Source of the DNA: JAGVSR01 sp033765145
GTDB taxonomy: Bacteria > Pseudomonadota > Alphaproteobacteria > Rhizobiales > Hyphomicrobiaceae
Length of the DNA: 64,000 nt
Assembly: GCA_033765145.1 (NCBI GenBank)
Contig: JANRIH010000032.1
Location: 1-64,000, forward strand
Direction: 5' to 3'
The position numbers were made by a program, and so were the translations under genes. This document shows, piece by piece, positions 23,283 to 32,428 of this stretch. Positions within the stretch are counted from its first letter, which is position 1. Every line of letters starts with the position of its first letter. The notes beneath the pieces were generated by a model, which ran no database searches, was not told the origin of the DNA, and saw only the letters and a program-made list of their open reading frames with translations.

Positions 23283-24620
23283 ATGGGTTTGCAGATCCCC
23301 GATCGCGCGGCCGTCGTGGCGACGCTCGCCACCTACGTGCGCGCGTTCGTGCCGGGCCTCGATCCCTCGACGTCGCGGCGCAGTTATATCGGCGGCAAGG
23401 TCAAGTCGCTCGGCTCGGCACTGCACGACTGGTACGTGGCGCTCAAGAAATACGCCGACCACGAACCGCACCCGCAGACAGCGACGGAGGATTTTTTCGC
23501 TGCCGGCTGGTGGATCGCGATCACCAAACTGCCGCGCAACGCGGCGGCCGGGGCCCGCGGACGCGCGGTCTTCACCGGCACCAACGGCACGCTGATCCCG
23601 GACGGCCTCGCGCTCAACGCCAACGGACAGGCCTACACGGTTGACGCCGCCTCCGCCGTCGTGACTCAATCGCTTGTGATCCAGAGCCTCACGCGCTCCG
23701 GCACGACCGCGATCGCCGAGACGAGCGAGCCCCACTATCTCGCGACCGGCATGACGGTCGCGATCTCGGGCGCGACGCAAAGCGCCTACAACGTGACGGC
23801 CCCGATCACGGTCACGGCCGACAATGAATTCACGTACACGGTCGCGGGCTCACCCACGACGCCCGCCACCGGATCGCCGATCCTCTCCGGCACGTGGGGC
23901 ACCGCCGACATCTCGGCCGACGTTCTGGGCCCCGCCGGCAACATCGACGGCGGCGGCTCGCTCTCGATCCCCGTTCCGCCCCCGGGCCTCGACGCCACCG
24001 TCCGCGTGACGTTCGGCGGCATCGCGGGCGGCACGAACGAAGAGGACCTGGAAGAGTGGCGCGAGCGCGTGCTGAAGGCTCTGGGCACCGATTTCGGGGC
24101 GTTCACCGCCGACGAGATCGAGATCGTTGCGCGCCAAGTCGCGGGCGTCACCCGCGTCTGGGTGGTCAAGGCCACGCTGCTGGGCAGCAATGGCGTCAAC
24201 GAGGGCCAGGTGAAGGTTGCCTTCATGCGCGACGGCGACGCCGATCCGTTCCCGTCGTCGACCGAAGTGGCCACCGTCAAGGCCGCGATCGTCGACCAGA
24301 TCATGACCGCGCACACGGCCGAAGAGGACGTGATCGTCCTCTCGCCGACGCCGCTCGCGGTCAATATCGCCGTAACACTCGTTCCCAACACCGCGTCGAT
24401 GCGCGCGGCCGTCGAGGCGCGCCTCCAGCAGATGTTCCTCGAGGTGGCAACATTCGGGCAGAACCTGCCGCTCGACGCGATCCGGTGCGCGATCCACGGC
24501 ACCTATGATGCGCAGAGCCGCACGACGCTGAAATCTTTCACACTGACGACGCCGTCGGCCAACGTCACTGTCGGCGCCAACGAGCTGCCCCGCCTCGGCA
24601 CGATCACATGGGGCGTTTGA
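23283..24620 (+). CDS. Baseplate wedge protein (Mu gp47 / gpJ-like)
   Basis: The 445-residue protein begins LQIPDRAAVVATLATYVRAFVPGLDPS and has the baseplate J pattern GTNEEDLEEWRERVLKALG and VWVVKATLLGSNGVNEGQVKVAFMRDGD. An inserted beta domain at about residues 110-215 (QSLTRSGTTAIAETSEPHYLATG...) is extra to the core fold. It completes the wedge with GP46 and gp48-like proteins. Confidence 0.9.
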   Translation: MGLQIPDRAAVVATLATYVRAFVPGLDPSTSRRSYIGGKVKSLGSALHDWYVALKKYADHEPHPQTATEDFFAAGWWIAITKLPRNAAAGARGRAVFTGTNGTLIPDGLALNANGQAYTVDAASAVVTQSLVIQSLTRSGTTAIAETSEPHYLATGMTVAISGATQSAYNVTAPITVTADNEFTYTVAGSPTTPATGSPILSGTWGTADISADVLGPAGNIDGGGSLSIPVPPPGLDATVRVTFGGIAGGTNEEDLEEWRERVLKALGTDFGAFTADEIEIVARQVAGVTRVWVVKATLLGSNGVNEGQVKVAFMRDGDADPFPSSTEVATVKAAIVDQIMTAHTAEEDVIVLSPTPLAVNIAVTLVPNTASMRAAVEARLQQMFLEVATFGQNLPLDAIRCAIHGTYDAQSRTTLKSFTLTTPSANVTVGANELPRLGTITWGV

Positions 24621-24640
24621 TGATCGGGTGCGCCTAGCCG

Positions 24641-25369
24641 ATGTCCTGCTTCTGGCTCGAGCCGCGCGGCACGGCCGCCGACACGCTGACGCGGCACTTC
24701 CCGCTCGGTGTGGCGTGGGCGATGTTCCGCACGCCCGGCAAGATGGCGCGCCGCCTCCTCGAAGCCTACGCGGCGGCCTACGACGATCTCTCGTCCGCGC
24801 TCTGCCGCCTCGTCGCGGAGCTCGACCCGCGCACGACGACGGAATTGATCGGCGAGTGGGAGACGGGTCTCTCGCTCCCCGATCAGTGTCTGCCGGATGC
24901 GACGACGCTCGAAGAGCGCCGCCAGCAGATCCTGTTCCGGCTTGAAAAGCGCCGCTGGACGACGGCGGCGGACTGGAAGGAACTGGCGCTCCTCTTCGGC
25001 CTCGTGATCGAGATCACGCCCGGCTGGATCGTCCAGAAGCCCGCGCTCTATGCCTTCGACTACCCGAAGCGCTACGACCTATTCCCGAAGCTCGGCCGCT
25101 TCCGGGTCTACATCGACCTCCTGAATGCGGACTTTGGCGGCTACGACTATGGCGCCGCCGATCGCGGCGACGGGTATCCGATCCCGTACCTGCCGAGCAC
25201 CGAGCGCTATGAGCGCTTCAAGTGCCTGATCGACCGCATCCGGCCCGCGAATTCGATTGTCATTTGGGATGCGCCAGCACTGGCGCTGCCGGCCGAGCCG
25301 CCCGTCATGACGTGGGGCGCTGACAACAACCTCGTCTGGTATCCGTCCGCTCTGACCTGGGGAACCTGA
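24641..25369 (+). CDS. Tail/baseplate protein (Mu gp48, YmfQ/DUF2313 family)
   Basis: The 242-residue protein has TLTRHFPLGVAWAMFRTPGKMARRLLEAYAAAYDDLSSALCRLVAELDPRTTTELIGEWETGLSLPD, the family hallmark, followed by ERRQQILFRLEKRRWTTAADWKELALLFGL. In Mu-like phages this protein joins the baseplate to the fibres. It overlaps the next gene (TGATG). Confidence 0.88.
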   Translation: MSCFWLEPRGTAADTLTRHFPLGVAWAMFRTPGKMARRLLEAYAAAYDDLSSALCRLVAELDPRTTTELIGEWETGLSLPDQCLPDATTLEERRQQILFRLEKRRWTTAADWKELALLFGLVIEITPGWIVQKPALYAFDYPKRYDLFPKLGRFRVYIDLLNADFGGYDYGAADRGDGYPIPYLPSTERYERFKCLIDRIRPANSIVIWDAPALALPAEPPVMTWGADNNLVWYPSALTWGT

Positions 25370-26061
25370 TGCCGCCGATTGATCTGAAAACGAAGACTCC
25401 GATCGCGGCGCCCGCAAATGCCTTGCTGTTCGGCGCGCAATCCACCGGCGCGACCGATCCGGATCTGTTCTTCCGCGACGGTATCGGCGATCGCGCCGCG
25501 TTCCATCCGCGCCTGGGACCGTCGACAATCCGCGGCTGTCAATTTAACGTCGCGGCCATCGCCAACAACACGGGCGTCGCCGCGAACACGCTTTACGCCG
25601 TCCCGCTGCACTTCGCGCGCGACGAGACGGTCAACAAGCTGGGTCTCCGCTTTGGCGGCGCGTCGGCCGGCGTCAACTGCCGGCTCGGCCTCTACCGCAA
25701 TAAAGACGGCCTCCCGGGCGAGTTCGTCGTCGAGAGCGGCGAGATCGCGGCGGCCAGCGCCAGTTATCTTGATAACGCCGGATCTTTGGCCGCGGTCGTC
25801 GCGCGCGGCGACTACTGGGGCCTGTTCGTTTGCTCCGGCTCGCTGACCGGCGGCATCTGGACCCAGACGGTCGGCACGGCTGCAACATATAACGTCGGCT
25901 TTTCGACGGCCTCCGGCTCTGTCTCGACCGCATTCGTGACCGGCTACTCGCGCGCCTTCACCTATGGCGCGCTACCGACCACCGATCAATCGGTCGAAAC
26001 GTGGTCGACGCTGCTCGGCAACGCCGGCAACAACATTCCGCTCTTGCTTTGGGGACGCTAA
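25369..26061 (+). CDS. Putative tail fibre-associated protein
   Basis: The 230-residue protein follows the gp48-like gene with an overlapping start. It is beta-rich, with repeated small aliphatic and Ser/Thr/Gly residues (GASAGVNCRLGLYRNKDGLPGEFVVESGEIAAASASYLDNAG) like a lectin- or jelly-roll-type fold used in fibre tips. No specific family is recognised. Its placement in the fibre region supports a host-recognition role. Confidence 0.55.
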   Translation: MPPIDLKTKTPIAAPANALLFGAQSTGATDPDLFFRDGIGDRAAFHPRLGPSTIRGCQFNVAAIANNTGVAANTLYAVPLHFARDETVNKLGLRFGGASAGVNCRLGLYRNKDGLPGEFVVESGEIAAASASYLDNAGSLAAVVARGDYWGLFVCSGSLTGGIWTQTVGTAATYNVGFSTASGSVSTAFVTGYSRAFTYGALPTTDQSVETWSTLLGNAGNNIPLLLWGR

Positions 26062-26064
26062 ACG

Positions 26065-26955
26065 ATGCGCACATGGGGCACGAAGGCCGATAACACGGCG
26101 CCGGCCGCGTCGGGTGTTCTGACCGCGGCCGAAGACAATGTCCGCGGCACGGAGCTGAACAACGCCGTCACCTCGTTCGGGATCACGCTTGACCCGACGA
26201 TCGGCCCCGATGCCGACCTGACGATGCTTGCGCAGGCGATGAGCCGCTCCACGTCCCTCGGCATCTTCGGCACGTTCGGCGGCACGGCGAATGTGCAGAC
26301 GCTGACGGCGCTGGCGGGCGTCGTGCCGCCGAAAGCGCTGTTCACGGGCATGAAGATCGCGGGCTGGGTCGTCACCGCGAACACCGGCGCCACCACGCTC
26401 AATGCGTTCGGCCTCGGCGCGAAAAAAGTGCTCGACTGGTTTTCGGCCGAATGCGCCGGCGGCGAGCTGGGCGCCGCGCGCTACGTCGAAATTATCTACG
26501 ACACGACGCTCGATGGCGGCGCCGGCGCCTGGCGCATTCTGCCGTGGGCCACAGCGGCACGTCCGCATTTTCGTCTCAAGGAAAACTCGACCCAGACGAT
26601 CACGACGGCGACGTTGACGCGCTACACCAATCTCGGGACGACGGAATACAGCTATCTGCGCAACTCGACACTGACGTCGAGCCGTTTCACGTGCTCGGGC
26701 GCCGACGCCGGGTACTGGCTGTTCAACTTCCAGGGCAACATTCTGAACGACACGTCGGAGCAGCTTATTCTGCGCAAAAACGGCACGAGCGTGCATCTCG
26801 CGACGCAGGTGATCGGGTCATCCACGGTGCAGATGCTCGCGTGGATCGGCTTCGTCGCGGCCGGCGATCAAATGGAATTGTGGGGCTACCACGCCGCTGG
26901 CGCCAACCGCGACACCACGGGCGATAATTTTCTCGCCGGCGTCCGGCTGTTCTGA
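26065..26955 (+). CDS. Putative tail fibre with C1q-like C-terminal head
   Basis: The 296-residue protein has an N-terminal part with hydrophobic beta strands and a C-terminal 130 residues (FRLKENSTQTI... LILRKNGTSVHLATQVIGSSTVQMLAWIGFVAAGDQMELWGYHAAG...FLAGVRLF) that read like a C1q/TNF-type jelly roll: repeated LRKNG, VGF/AGD and closing GVRLF motifs. Such heads form trimeric receptor-binding tips. The assignment rests on motif pattern only. Confidence 0.5.
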   Translation: MRTWGTKADNTAPAASGVLTAAEDNVRGTELNNAVTSFGITLDPTIGPDADLTMLAQAMSRSTSLGIFGTFGGTANVQTLTALAGVVPPKALFTGMKIAGWVVTANTGATTLNAFGLGAKKVLDWFSAECAGGELGAARYVEIIYDTTLDGGAGAWRILPWATAARPHFRLKENSTQTITTATLTRYTNLGTTEYSYLRNSTLTSSRFTCSGADAGYWLFNFQGNILNDTSEQLILRKNGTSVHLATQVIGSSTVQMLAWIGFVAAGDQMELWGYHAAGANRDTTGDNFLAGVRLF

Positions 26956-26975
26956 TCTCACCACTGGGGGACTTC

Positions 26976-27464
26976 ATGCGCATCGTGCAATCGCTCGCCG
27001 AGGTGAGCAATGTCGTCAGTCAACTGCCGGCTGGTGTGGCCGAATGCGAGCCGCTCGACGATGGCACCTATCAGTTGCGCGTCCCGTCCGCCCACGAGGC
27101 CGCGCTCGCGGCTGCGGATGCGGCGTCACCGAGGGCGCGGCTCGTGACCTATGCCGCCGATGCGCGTTGGCGCAAGCAGACGGGCGGAATCACCGTGTCC
27201 GGCATCCCGGTCCGCACCGACGACAAGACCCGCGCCGAGATCGCGCAGGCGCGCACCGACGCCTCGTTCGACGCTGCGTGGACGACGGAGTGGAAACTCT
27301 CCAACGGCTCGTGGGTGACGCTCAACGCGGCGACGATCACGGCCATTCATGCCGCCGTCTCGGCGCACATCCGCGACTGCTTTGCGACCGAGAAGGCGGT
27401 GGCGGCCTCGATCGCCTCCGGCACGATCACGACGAATGCCGAAATCGACGCGGAATTCGCGTGA
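26976..27464 (+). CDS. DUF4376-type tail fibre accessory protein
   Basis: The 162-residue protein begins MRIVQSLAEVSNVVSQLPAGVAECEPLDDGTY and carries at residues 55-150 the DUF4376 pattern RWRKQTGGITVSGIPVRTDDKTRAEIAQARTDASFDAAWTTEWKLSNGSWVTLNAATI. This domain is common in phage tail fibre assembly or tip proteins; its exact role is not established. Ribosome site gggga precedes ATG 26976. Confidence 0.75.
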   Translation: MRIVQSLAEVSNVVSQLPAGVAECEPLDDGTYQLRVPSAHEAALAAADAASPRARLVTYAADARWRKQTGGITVSGIPVRTDDKTRAEIAQARTDASFDAAWTTEWKLSNGSWVTLNAATITAIHAAVSAHIRDCFATEKAVAASIASGTITTNAEIDAEFA

Positions 27465-27548
27465 GGGTCGTGGCACGGAGAGCGCCATGACGCGATCGAC
27501 GCGGCGTTGAATCGGCCTTTTGTGCGCATATCTCCGAGAGGAGTGGAC

Positions 27549-29081
27549 ATGCTGACGCCCGAGACGGCGCTCGACGCCTATCGACGTCACGGCACGTGGA
27601 CCCGAGCGGCAGAGGAGCTTCGCGTCGATTGGCGCACGGTCAAATCGGCCGCACGCGCATTGGACCCGTCGATCCCCCACGACACCAGAAAGCGCTTCCA
27701 GCCCGCCGCTGCGGCCCCGCGGCCACCGATCCCGCCGACCGCATACGACGGCATCAAGCGGCCCGAATTCCCGGACAGCGATCTCCCGATTCCAGAGATC
27801 CTCGATACCAAGGCGCGGCTGTTCGACCTCAAGAAAGCGCGCAAAAAGGCCGAACGCTACGCACCCGTGCGGGTGCCCGAGGACGGCCCGTTCGGACTCC
27901 TCGTTCTGGGCGATCCGCATCTCGACGACGACGGCTGCGACGTCCGGCTGATGCAGCACCATCTGGCCATCGGCCGCCGGCCGGGCGTTTACACCACGTC
28001 GGTCGGCGACATGACCAACAACTGGCCGCACGCGGGCAAGCTCGCGCGGCTCTATGCCAGCCAGTCGACCGATTACCGTCGCGGCATCCGGCTCCTGAAA
28101 TGGCTCATTCATGAGTCGGGCGTCCGCTGGCCGTTTCTCTGCACCGGCAACCACGACGACTGGAACTCGGGCCAGGAAATCCTGCGCGAGGTCGTCGGCG
28201 GACGCTTCCCGGTCTTTGATTGGGACGCTCGCGTCGAATTGCGGGCCGGCGCGCCGGCACAGGCGGGACGCCCGTCGGGCGTTGACAAATCCTGGCGCAT
28301 TCACATGGCACACAATTTTCCCGGCCACTCCATGTGGCACCAGCTCCACGCCATGCTGCGCGCCTCGCGCTTCACGACCGATGCGGAGCTGCTGATCGCC
28401 GGGCATCTCCACACCGAGAGCTATATGCGCTTCGGCCTCGCGGGCCTCGATCGCTACGTGCACGCGGTCCGCGTGCGTGGCTACAAGGCGCTCGATCATT
28501 ACGCCGACCGGCTCGGCTATCAGACCGACCCGGACGGCGCCTCCGCGCTCGTCATCATGGGCCACGAGCACGACGAGAACAACGCCAAGTTTCTCGTCTA
28601 CCACGACATCGACGTCGGCTACCGCGTGCTCGAAGCGCTGCGGAATTCGCACACGAGGACCCGCCATGCTGGACCGCGCGCCCCCGCTTCCGAAGTCCGA
28701 TCGGCCGAACCCCGAGCCCGGTCCGCGACCAGCGCCGGCGGATATCGTGACGCTGGGCTCGATGCCGCGCGTGATCGGCCTCGCGGGGCCGATCGGGGCC
28801 GGGAAATCGACGGCGGCCCGCGACCTCGCGCGCCGTCTCGGGCACGAGGTCATTCCGTTCGCGGCGCCGATGAAGCGGATGCTCGAAACACTCGGCGTGC
28901 CGCGAAACAACCTGTACGGAACGCAAGCCGAGAAGGAAGCACCGCTGGCGCTGCTCGGGGGAAAAAGCGCGCGCCACGCGCTGCAGACGCTCGGGACCGA
29001 GTGGGGCCGCGAGATGATCGCGCCCGAGATCTGGATCGAGGCCTGGAAGCTCGCGGCAAACGGGCGCGCCGTCATCGCTGA
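27549..29081 (+). CDS. Phage metallophosphoesterase with HTH N-terminus and odd read-through tail
   Basis: ATG 27549 has ribosome site agaggag. Residues 1-45 form an HTH (ALDAYRRHGTWTRAAEELRVDWRTVKSAARAL). The calcineurin-like phosphoesterase follows with all metal motifs: GDPHLD, VGDMTN, GNHDDW and AGHLHTES. Recognisable protein ends around residue 370 (position about 28655); the frame then runs on 420 bases inside the kinase gene as an arginine-rich stretch that looks like a chance frame. A lost stop codon or small indel near 28650 is likely; a real overlap is less likely. The substrate is unknown; phage members act on nucleic acids or nucleotides. Confidence 0.7.
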   Translation: MLTPETALDAYRRHGTWTRAAEELRVDWRTVKSAARALDPSIPHDTRKRFQPAAAAPRPPIPPTAYDGIKRPEFPDSDLPIPEILDTKARLFDLKKARKKAERYAPVRVPEDGPFGLLVLGDPHLDDDGCDVRLMQHHLAIGRRPGVYTTSVGDMTNNWPHAGKLARLYASQSTDYRRGIRLLKWLIHESGVRWPFLCTGNHDDWNSGQEILREVVGGRFPVFDWDARVELRAGAPAQAGRPSGVDKSWRIHMAHNFPGHSMWHQLHAMLRASRFTTDAELLIAGHLHTESYMRFGLAGLDRYVHAVRVRGYKALDHYADRLGYQTDPDGASALVIMGHEHDENNAKFLVYHDIDVGYRVLEALRNSHTRTRHAGPRAPASEVRSAEPRARSATSAGGYRDAGLDAARDRPRGADRGREIDGGPRPRAPSRARGHSVRGADEADARNTRRAAKQPVRNASREGSTAGAARGKKRAPRAADARDRVGPRDDRARDLDRGLEARGKRARRHR

Positions 29082-29316
29082 TGACGTGCGGTTTCCGAAC
29101 GAAGCCGCCGCCGTCCGCGCGCTGGGCGGGATCGTCATCCGCATCGAGCGGCCTGGCCTCGTCGCGGCTGCGGCGCATACGTCCGAGCGCGGCGTTGTCG
29201 AGGCCGACGTGACGATTTTGAACGACGGCAATCGCGCGCAACTGGGCCGCCGCATCCGGGCGGCACTGGCCCGCCCGATCGCCTCACCTCCGAAACGCGG
29301 ACGGGCCAAGCATTGA
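28666..29316 (+). CDS. Deoxynucleoside monophosphate kinase-like protein
   Basis: The 216-residue protein has a proline-rich N-terminus, then PRVIGLAGPIGAGKSTAARDLARRLG (P-loop GPIGAGKST), a lid-like region with ALQTLGTEWGREMI, and VIADDVRFPNEAAAVRALGGIVIRIERPG, the pattern of phage dNMP kinases (T4 gp1-like). It would phosphorylate dNMPs for phage replication. ATG 28666 has ribosome site gagg; ATG 28762 just before the P-loop is an alternative. Its stop overlaps the TTG start of the methyltransferase. Confidence 0.8.
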   Translation: MLDRAPPLPKSDRPNPEPGPRPAPADIVTLGSMPRVIGLAGPIGAGKSTAARDLARRLGHEVIPFAAPMKRMLETLGVPRNNLYGTQAEKEAPLALLGGKSARHALQTLGTEWGREMIAPEIWIEAWKLAANGRAVIADDVRFPNEAAAVRALGGIVIRIERPGLVAAAAHTSERGVVEADVTILNDGNRAQLGRRIRAALARPIASPPKRGRAKH

Positions 29317-29779
29317 AAGCGCCGAACAAGTCCCGTTCCCGCCGCGCTGTTTGGGCCGACCGCCGCGATATACTCGCGGCCAACGGCGAGGTTTTGGCGA
29401 CGCTCTATCTCGGCGACTGCGCCGAAGTGATGTCAGCGCTCGATCCGGGGAGCGTGCATTCGGTCGTCACCGATCCGCCCTACGAACTCGGTTTCATGGG
29501 CAAATCGTGGGACGCGGAGGGCGGCGTCGCCTCGCAACCAGAGACGTGGGCGCGGGCGCTCGACGTGCTGAAACCAGGCGGGCATCTGACCGCGTTCGCG
29601 GGCAGCCGCACCTATCACCGCATCGCCAGCGCCATCGACGACGCCGGGTTTGAGATCCGCGATCAGTTGATGTGGATCTATGGGAGTGGCTTTCCGAAAT
29701 CTCTTGACGTGGCCAAGGCGCTCGACAAGCGGGGGGGGGGGTATGGCGCGGTCGGCAGACACGCGCCCTCCCTGACGAC

Positions 29780-29783
<4 letters not shown>
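29313..29783 (+). CDS. DNA methyltransferase, N-terminal part (frame broken at poly-G)
   Basis: The 156-residue product starts at TTG 29313, overlapping the kinase stop. It carries the catalytic motif IV DPPY at residues 54-57 (VVTDPPYELGFMGKSW) and continues with WARALDVLKPGGHLTAFAG and LMWIYGSGFPKSLDVAKALDK. After the G11 tract (29731-29741) the sequence becomes meaningless and stops at 29783. The rest of the enzyme continues from 29780 in another frame. As it stands the catalytic site is separated from the SAM-binding motif, so the product should be inactive. Confidence 0.75.
29731..29741 (+). repeat. G11 homopolymer inside the methyltransferase gene
   Basis: Eleven consecutive G residues follow the codons for ALDKR. 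The upstream frame and the downstream methyltransferase frame differ so that a tract of 9 or 12 G would join them into one enzyme, while 10 or 11 breaks it. Poly-G tracts of this length are prone to slipped-strand mispairing and to sequencing error. Confidence 0.85.
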
Positions 29784-30574
<791 letters not shown>

Positions 30575-30579
30575 CCAGA

Positions 30580-31617
30580 ATGCCCACACCCGTCAGCCGC
30601 GCCGATCTCGCGCGCATGTTCCCGCGCGCGCTGCCGGAGTGGCTCGACGCGCTGGCCACGCTCGGCCCCGTGCTCGCGAAACATTACGCCTTCACGCGGC
30701 TCGACTGGGTGCACCTGATGGGCCAGATCGACGCCGAGACCAACGGCCTCCGCCTCGCGCGCATGGCCGAGAACATGAATTTCCGGTCCGCGAAACGTAT
30801 CCTCGAGGTCTACCGCTATCGCCTCGGTGTCGCGCTCGACCGGGAGCCGGAACTCCGCGCACGGTTCGGCACGCGCGAGGCGCTGGCGGCCCACCTCGTG
30901 GGCAAACCGAAAGAACTCGCCGATCTCGTCTACGGCGGTCGCGAGGGCACGCCCTGGCGGCAGGGATCACGCTACATCGGCCGTGGTCCGACCCAGATCA
31001 CGCATCGCGACAACTACGCCGCGATCGGGACCGAGATTGCGAAGCAGCCGGGCGGCGCCGGGATCGATCTCGTCGCCGCGCCCGAGCGGCTCGCCGACGA
31101 TCCGGCACTCGGCATCCGCTCCGCATTCGCCGACTGGCATTTGAAGGGGCTGTCGCGCTGGGCGCGCGCCGACGATGTCGACACGCTCTCGGACGCACTC
31201 AACACGGGCAACATCCGTGACGGTGTGAAGCCGCACGGTCTCGACCGTCGCCGCGGCGGCACGGCGCGCGCCAAGCGCATCTGGCCGGGCGTCATCGATT
31301 TCGATGTTGCCCCCGTCCCCGCCGAGCCTCCGCTGGTCGCACGCACGCCCGTTCCCGTGCCGACGCCGCCCGCGACGATGCTCGAATCCAAAACCGGCAA
31401 TGCCGCCGTCGCCATGGGAGCCGGCGGCGCGCTCGGTGCCGCGACGGAAATCTCCAATGCCGTCACGAAAATGACCGAGTCCGGCGACGTGTCCGCGCTG
31501 GCGTTCGCGCTCGCCTTGGCCCGGTCGCCGACGTTCTGGGTCTCGGTTCTGACCGTCGCCGGCTGCGCCTTCGTGTGGCTCGATCGCCGCTTTAAGCTCA
31601 ACACATTTGGGGTCTGA
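30580..31617 (+). CDS. GH19-like endolysin with C-terminal membrane anchor
   Basis: The 345-residue lytic enzyme has the GH19 chitinase-like fold used by phage endolysins: catalytic Glu53 in GQIDAETNGLRLARMAENMNF and the hallmark GSRYIGRGPTQITHRDNY near residues 130-147. After residue 240 a proline-rich linker leads to a C-terminal hydrophobic helix (FWVSVLTVAGCAFVWL). There is no signal peptide. ATG 30580 has ggag 8-9 bases upstream; GTG 30571, overlapping the methyltransferase stop, is an alternative. The C-terminal anchor is unusual for an endolysin and suggests membrane-controlled release. Confidence 0.85.
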   Translation: MPTPVSRADLARMFPRALPEWLDALATLGPVLAKHYAFTRLDWVHLMGQIDAETNGLRLARMAENMNFRSAKRILEVYRYRLGVALDREPELRARFGTREALAAHLVGKPKELADLVYGGREGTPWRQGSRYIGRGPTQITHRDNYAAIGTEIAKQPGGAGIDLVAAPERLADDPALGIRSAFADWHLKGLSRWARADDVDTLSDALNTGNIRDGVKPHGLDRRRGGTARAKRIWPGVIDFDVAPVPAEPPLVARTPVPVPTPPATMLESKTGNAAVAMGAGGALGAATEISNAVTKMTESGDVSALAFALALARSPTFWVSVLTVAGCAFVWLDRRFKLNTFGV

Positions 31618-31618
31618 C

Positions 31619-31936
31619 ATGATCGACCTTCTGCGCCTCGTGCCGCTCCGCGCTTGGATCCTCGCCGGCGGTCTTGCGATCGTCGCGCTCTCGATCCATC
31701 GCTACGGCGAGGCGCGCTACGACGCCGGATTTTCCGAGCGGGACACCCACTATCAGGAGCGGATCGCGACCCTGAATGCCAGCCTCGAAGCGCTCGAAGA
31801 CGAGATGGCCGAGACCGAGGCGTCCGAGGGCGAGCGCAATCAGCGCGCGCTTGTCGATGCGCTCGAAGCCGCCGGATCCGACCAGTGCCGCATCCTGCCG
31901 GCCGAACAGATCGCGCGCCTCAATGCCATCCGCTGA
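31619..31936 (+). CDS. Inner-membrane spanin (Rz-like)
   Basis: The 105-residue protein has an N-terminal membrane helix (AWILAGGLAIVALSI, residues 12-26) and a periplasmic coiled coil (YQERIATLNASLEALEDEMAETEASEGERNQRALVDALEAA). This is the i-spanin architecture that, with an outer-membrane lipoprotein, disrupts the outer membrane at lysis. It follows the endolysin gene by one base. Confidence 0.7.
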   Translation: MIDLLRLVPLRAWILAGGLAIVALSIHRYGEARYDAGFSERDTHYQERIATLNASLEALEDEMAETEASEGERNQRALVDALEAAGSDQCRILPAEQIARLNAIR

Positions 31937-32120
31937 TCCCGCCGCAACCGTGCCGGACGGCGCCGGCTATATCTATCTTCAGTATGTCGTGCACGCGCGG
32001 GTCGCCGAGTTCGAGGCCCGCGGATGGCGCGTGCTCAAAACGCCGCGCCCGACCCATCACGATTTCCACGCTGTGATCATGATCTGGGATCGACCCGGCG
32101 CGCCCGAGGGAGAAGGCTGA
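31923..32120 (+). CDS. Small hypothetical lysis-cassette protein
   Basis: The 65-residue frame overlaps the i-spanin gene by 14 bases and the next start by one base, tight coupling that argues it is real. The sequence (YIYLQYVVHARVAEFEARGWRVLKTPRPTHHDFHAVIMIWDRPG) looks like a compact alpha/beta domain with no membrane segment. It is not a recognised spanin or holin. Confidence 0.55.
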   Translation: MPSADPAATVPDGAGYIYLQYVVHARVAEFEARGWRVLKTPRPTHHDFHAVIMIWDRPGAPEGEG

Positions 32121-32392
32121 TGCTCTTGCGCGTCGTGGCGATCGTCTCCGCCCTCATCGTGGCCGCGTGCGGCAAGCCCGCGCCGGTCGATACGGTCGGC
32201 CTCCGGTGCCCGCCGCCGCCCCTCATGCGCGCACCCCCGCCCGTGCCCGACGTGCCCACCGGCTTCGCTGGCAATCGCGCGACCGAGCGCTATATCGCCG
32301 AGAGCCGCGCCCGCCACGCGAGCGCCCGCCGCCAGCTGCGGGGCTTGCAGCGCTATGCGGGCGCCGTCTGTGCAAAGGGGGACGACCAGTGA
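32120..32392 (+). CDS. Outer-membrane spanin lipoprotein (Rz1-like)
   Basis: The 90-residue protein has a signal sequence and lipobox LIVAAC with acylated Cys17, followed by a proline-rich segment (CPPPPLMRAPPPVPDVPTG) and a basic helix. Proline-rich lipoproteins after an Rz-like gene are o-spanins. Start ATG 32120 overlaps the previous stop. Confidence 0.7.
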   Translation: MLLRVVAIVSALIVAACGKPAPVDTVGLRCPPPPLMRAPPPVPDVPTGFAGNRATERYIAESRARHASARRQLRGLQRYAGAVCAKGDDQ

Positions 32393-32428
32393 ACGCGATG
32401 CCCGTCTTCGACAGCCGCGAGAAATCGT

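Noticed and set aside
2098..25369. Gene transfer agent instead of prophage
   Set aside because: The contractile Mu-type tail, small terminase, lysis cassette, accessory genes and tRNA-linked end fit a phage; gene transfer agents of this class have a different, non-contractile gene order.
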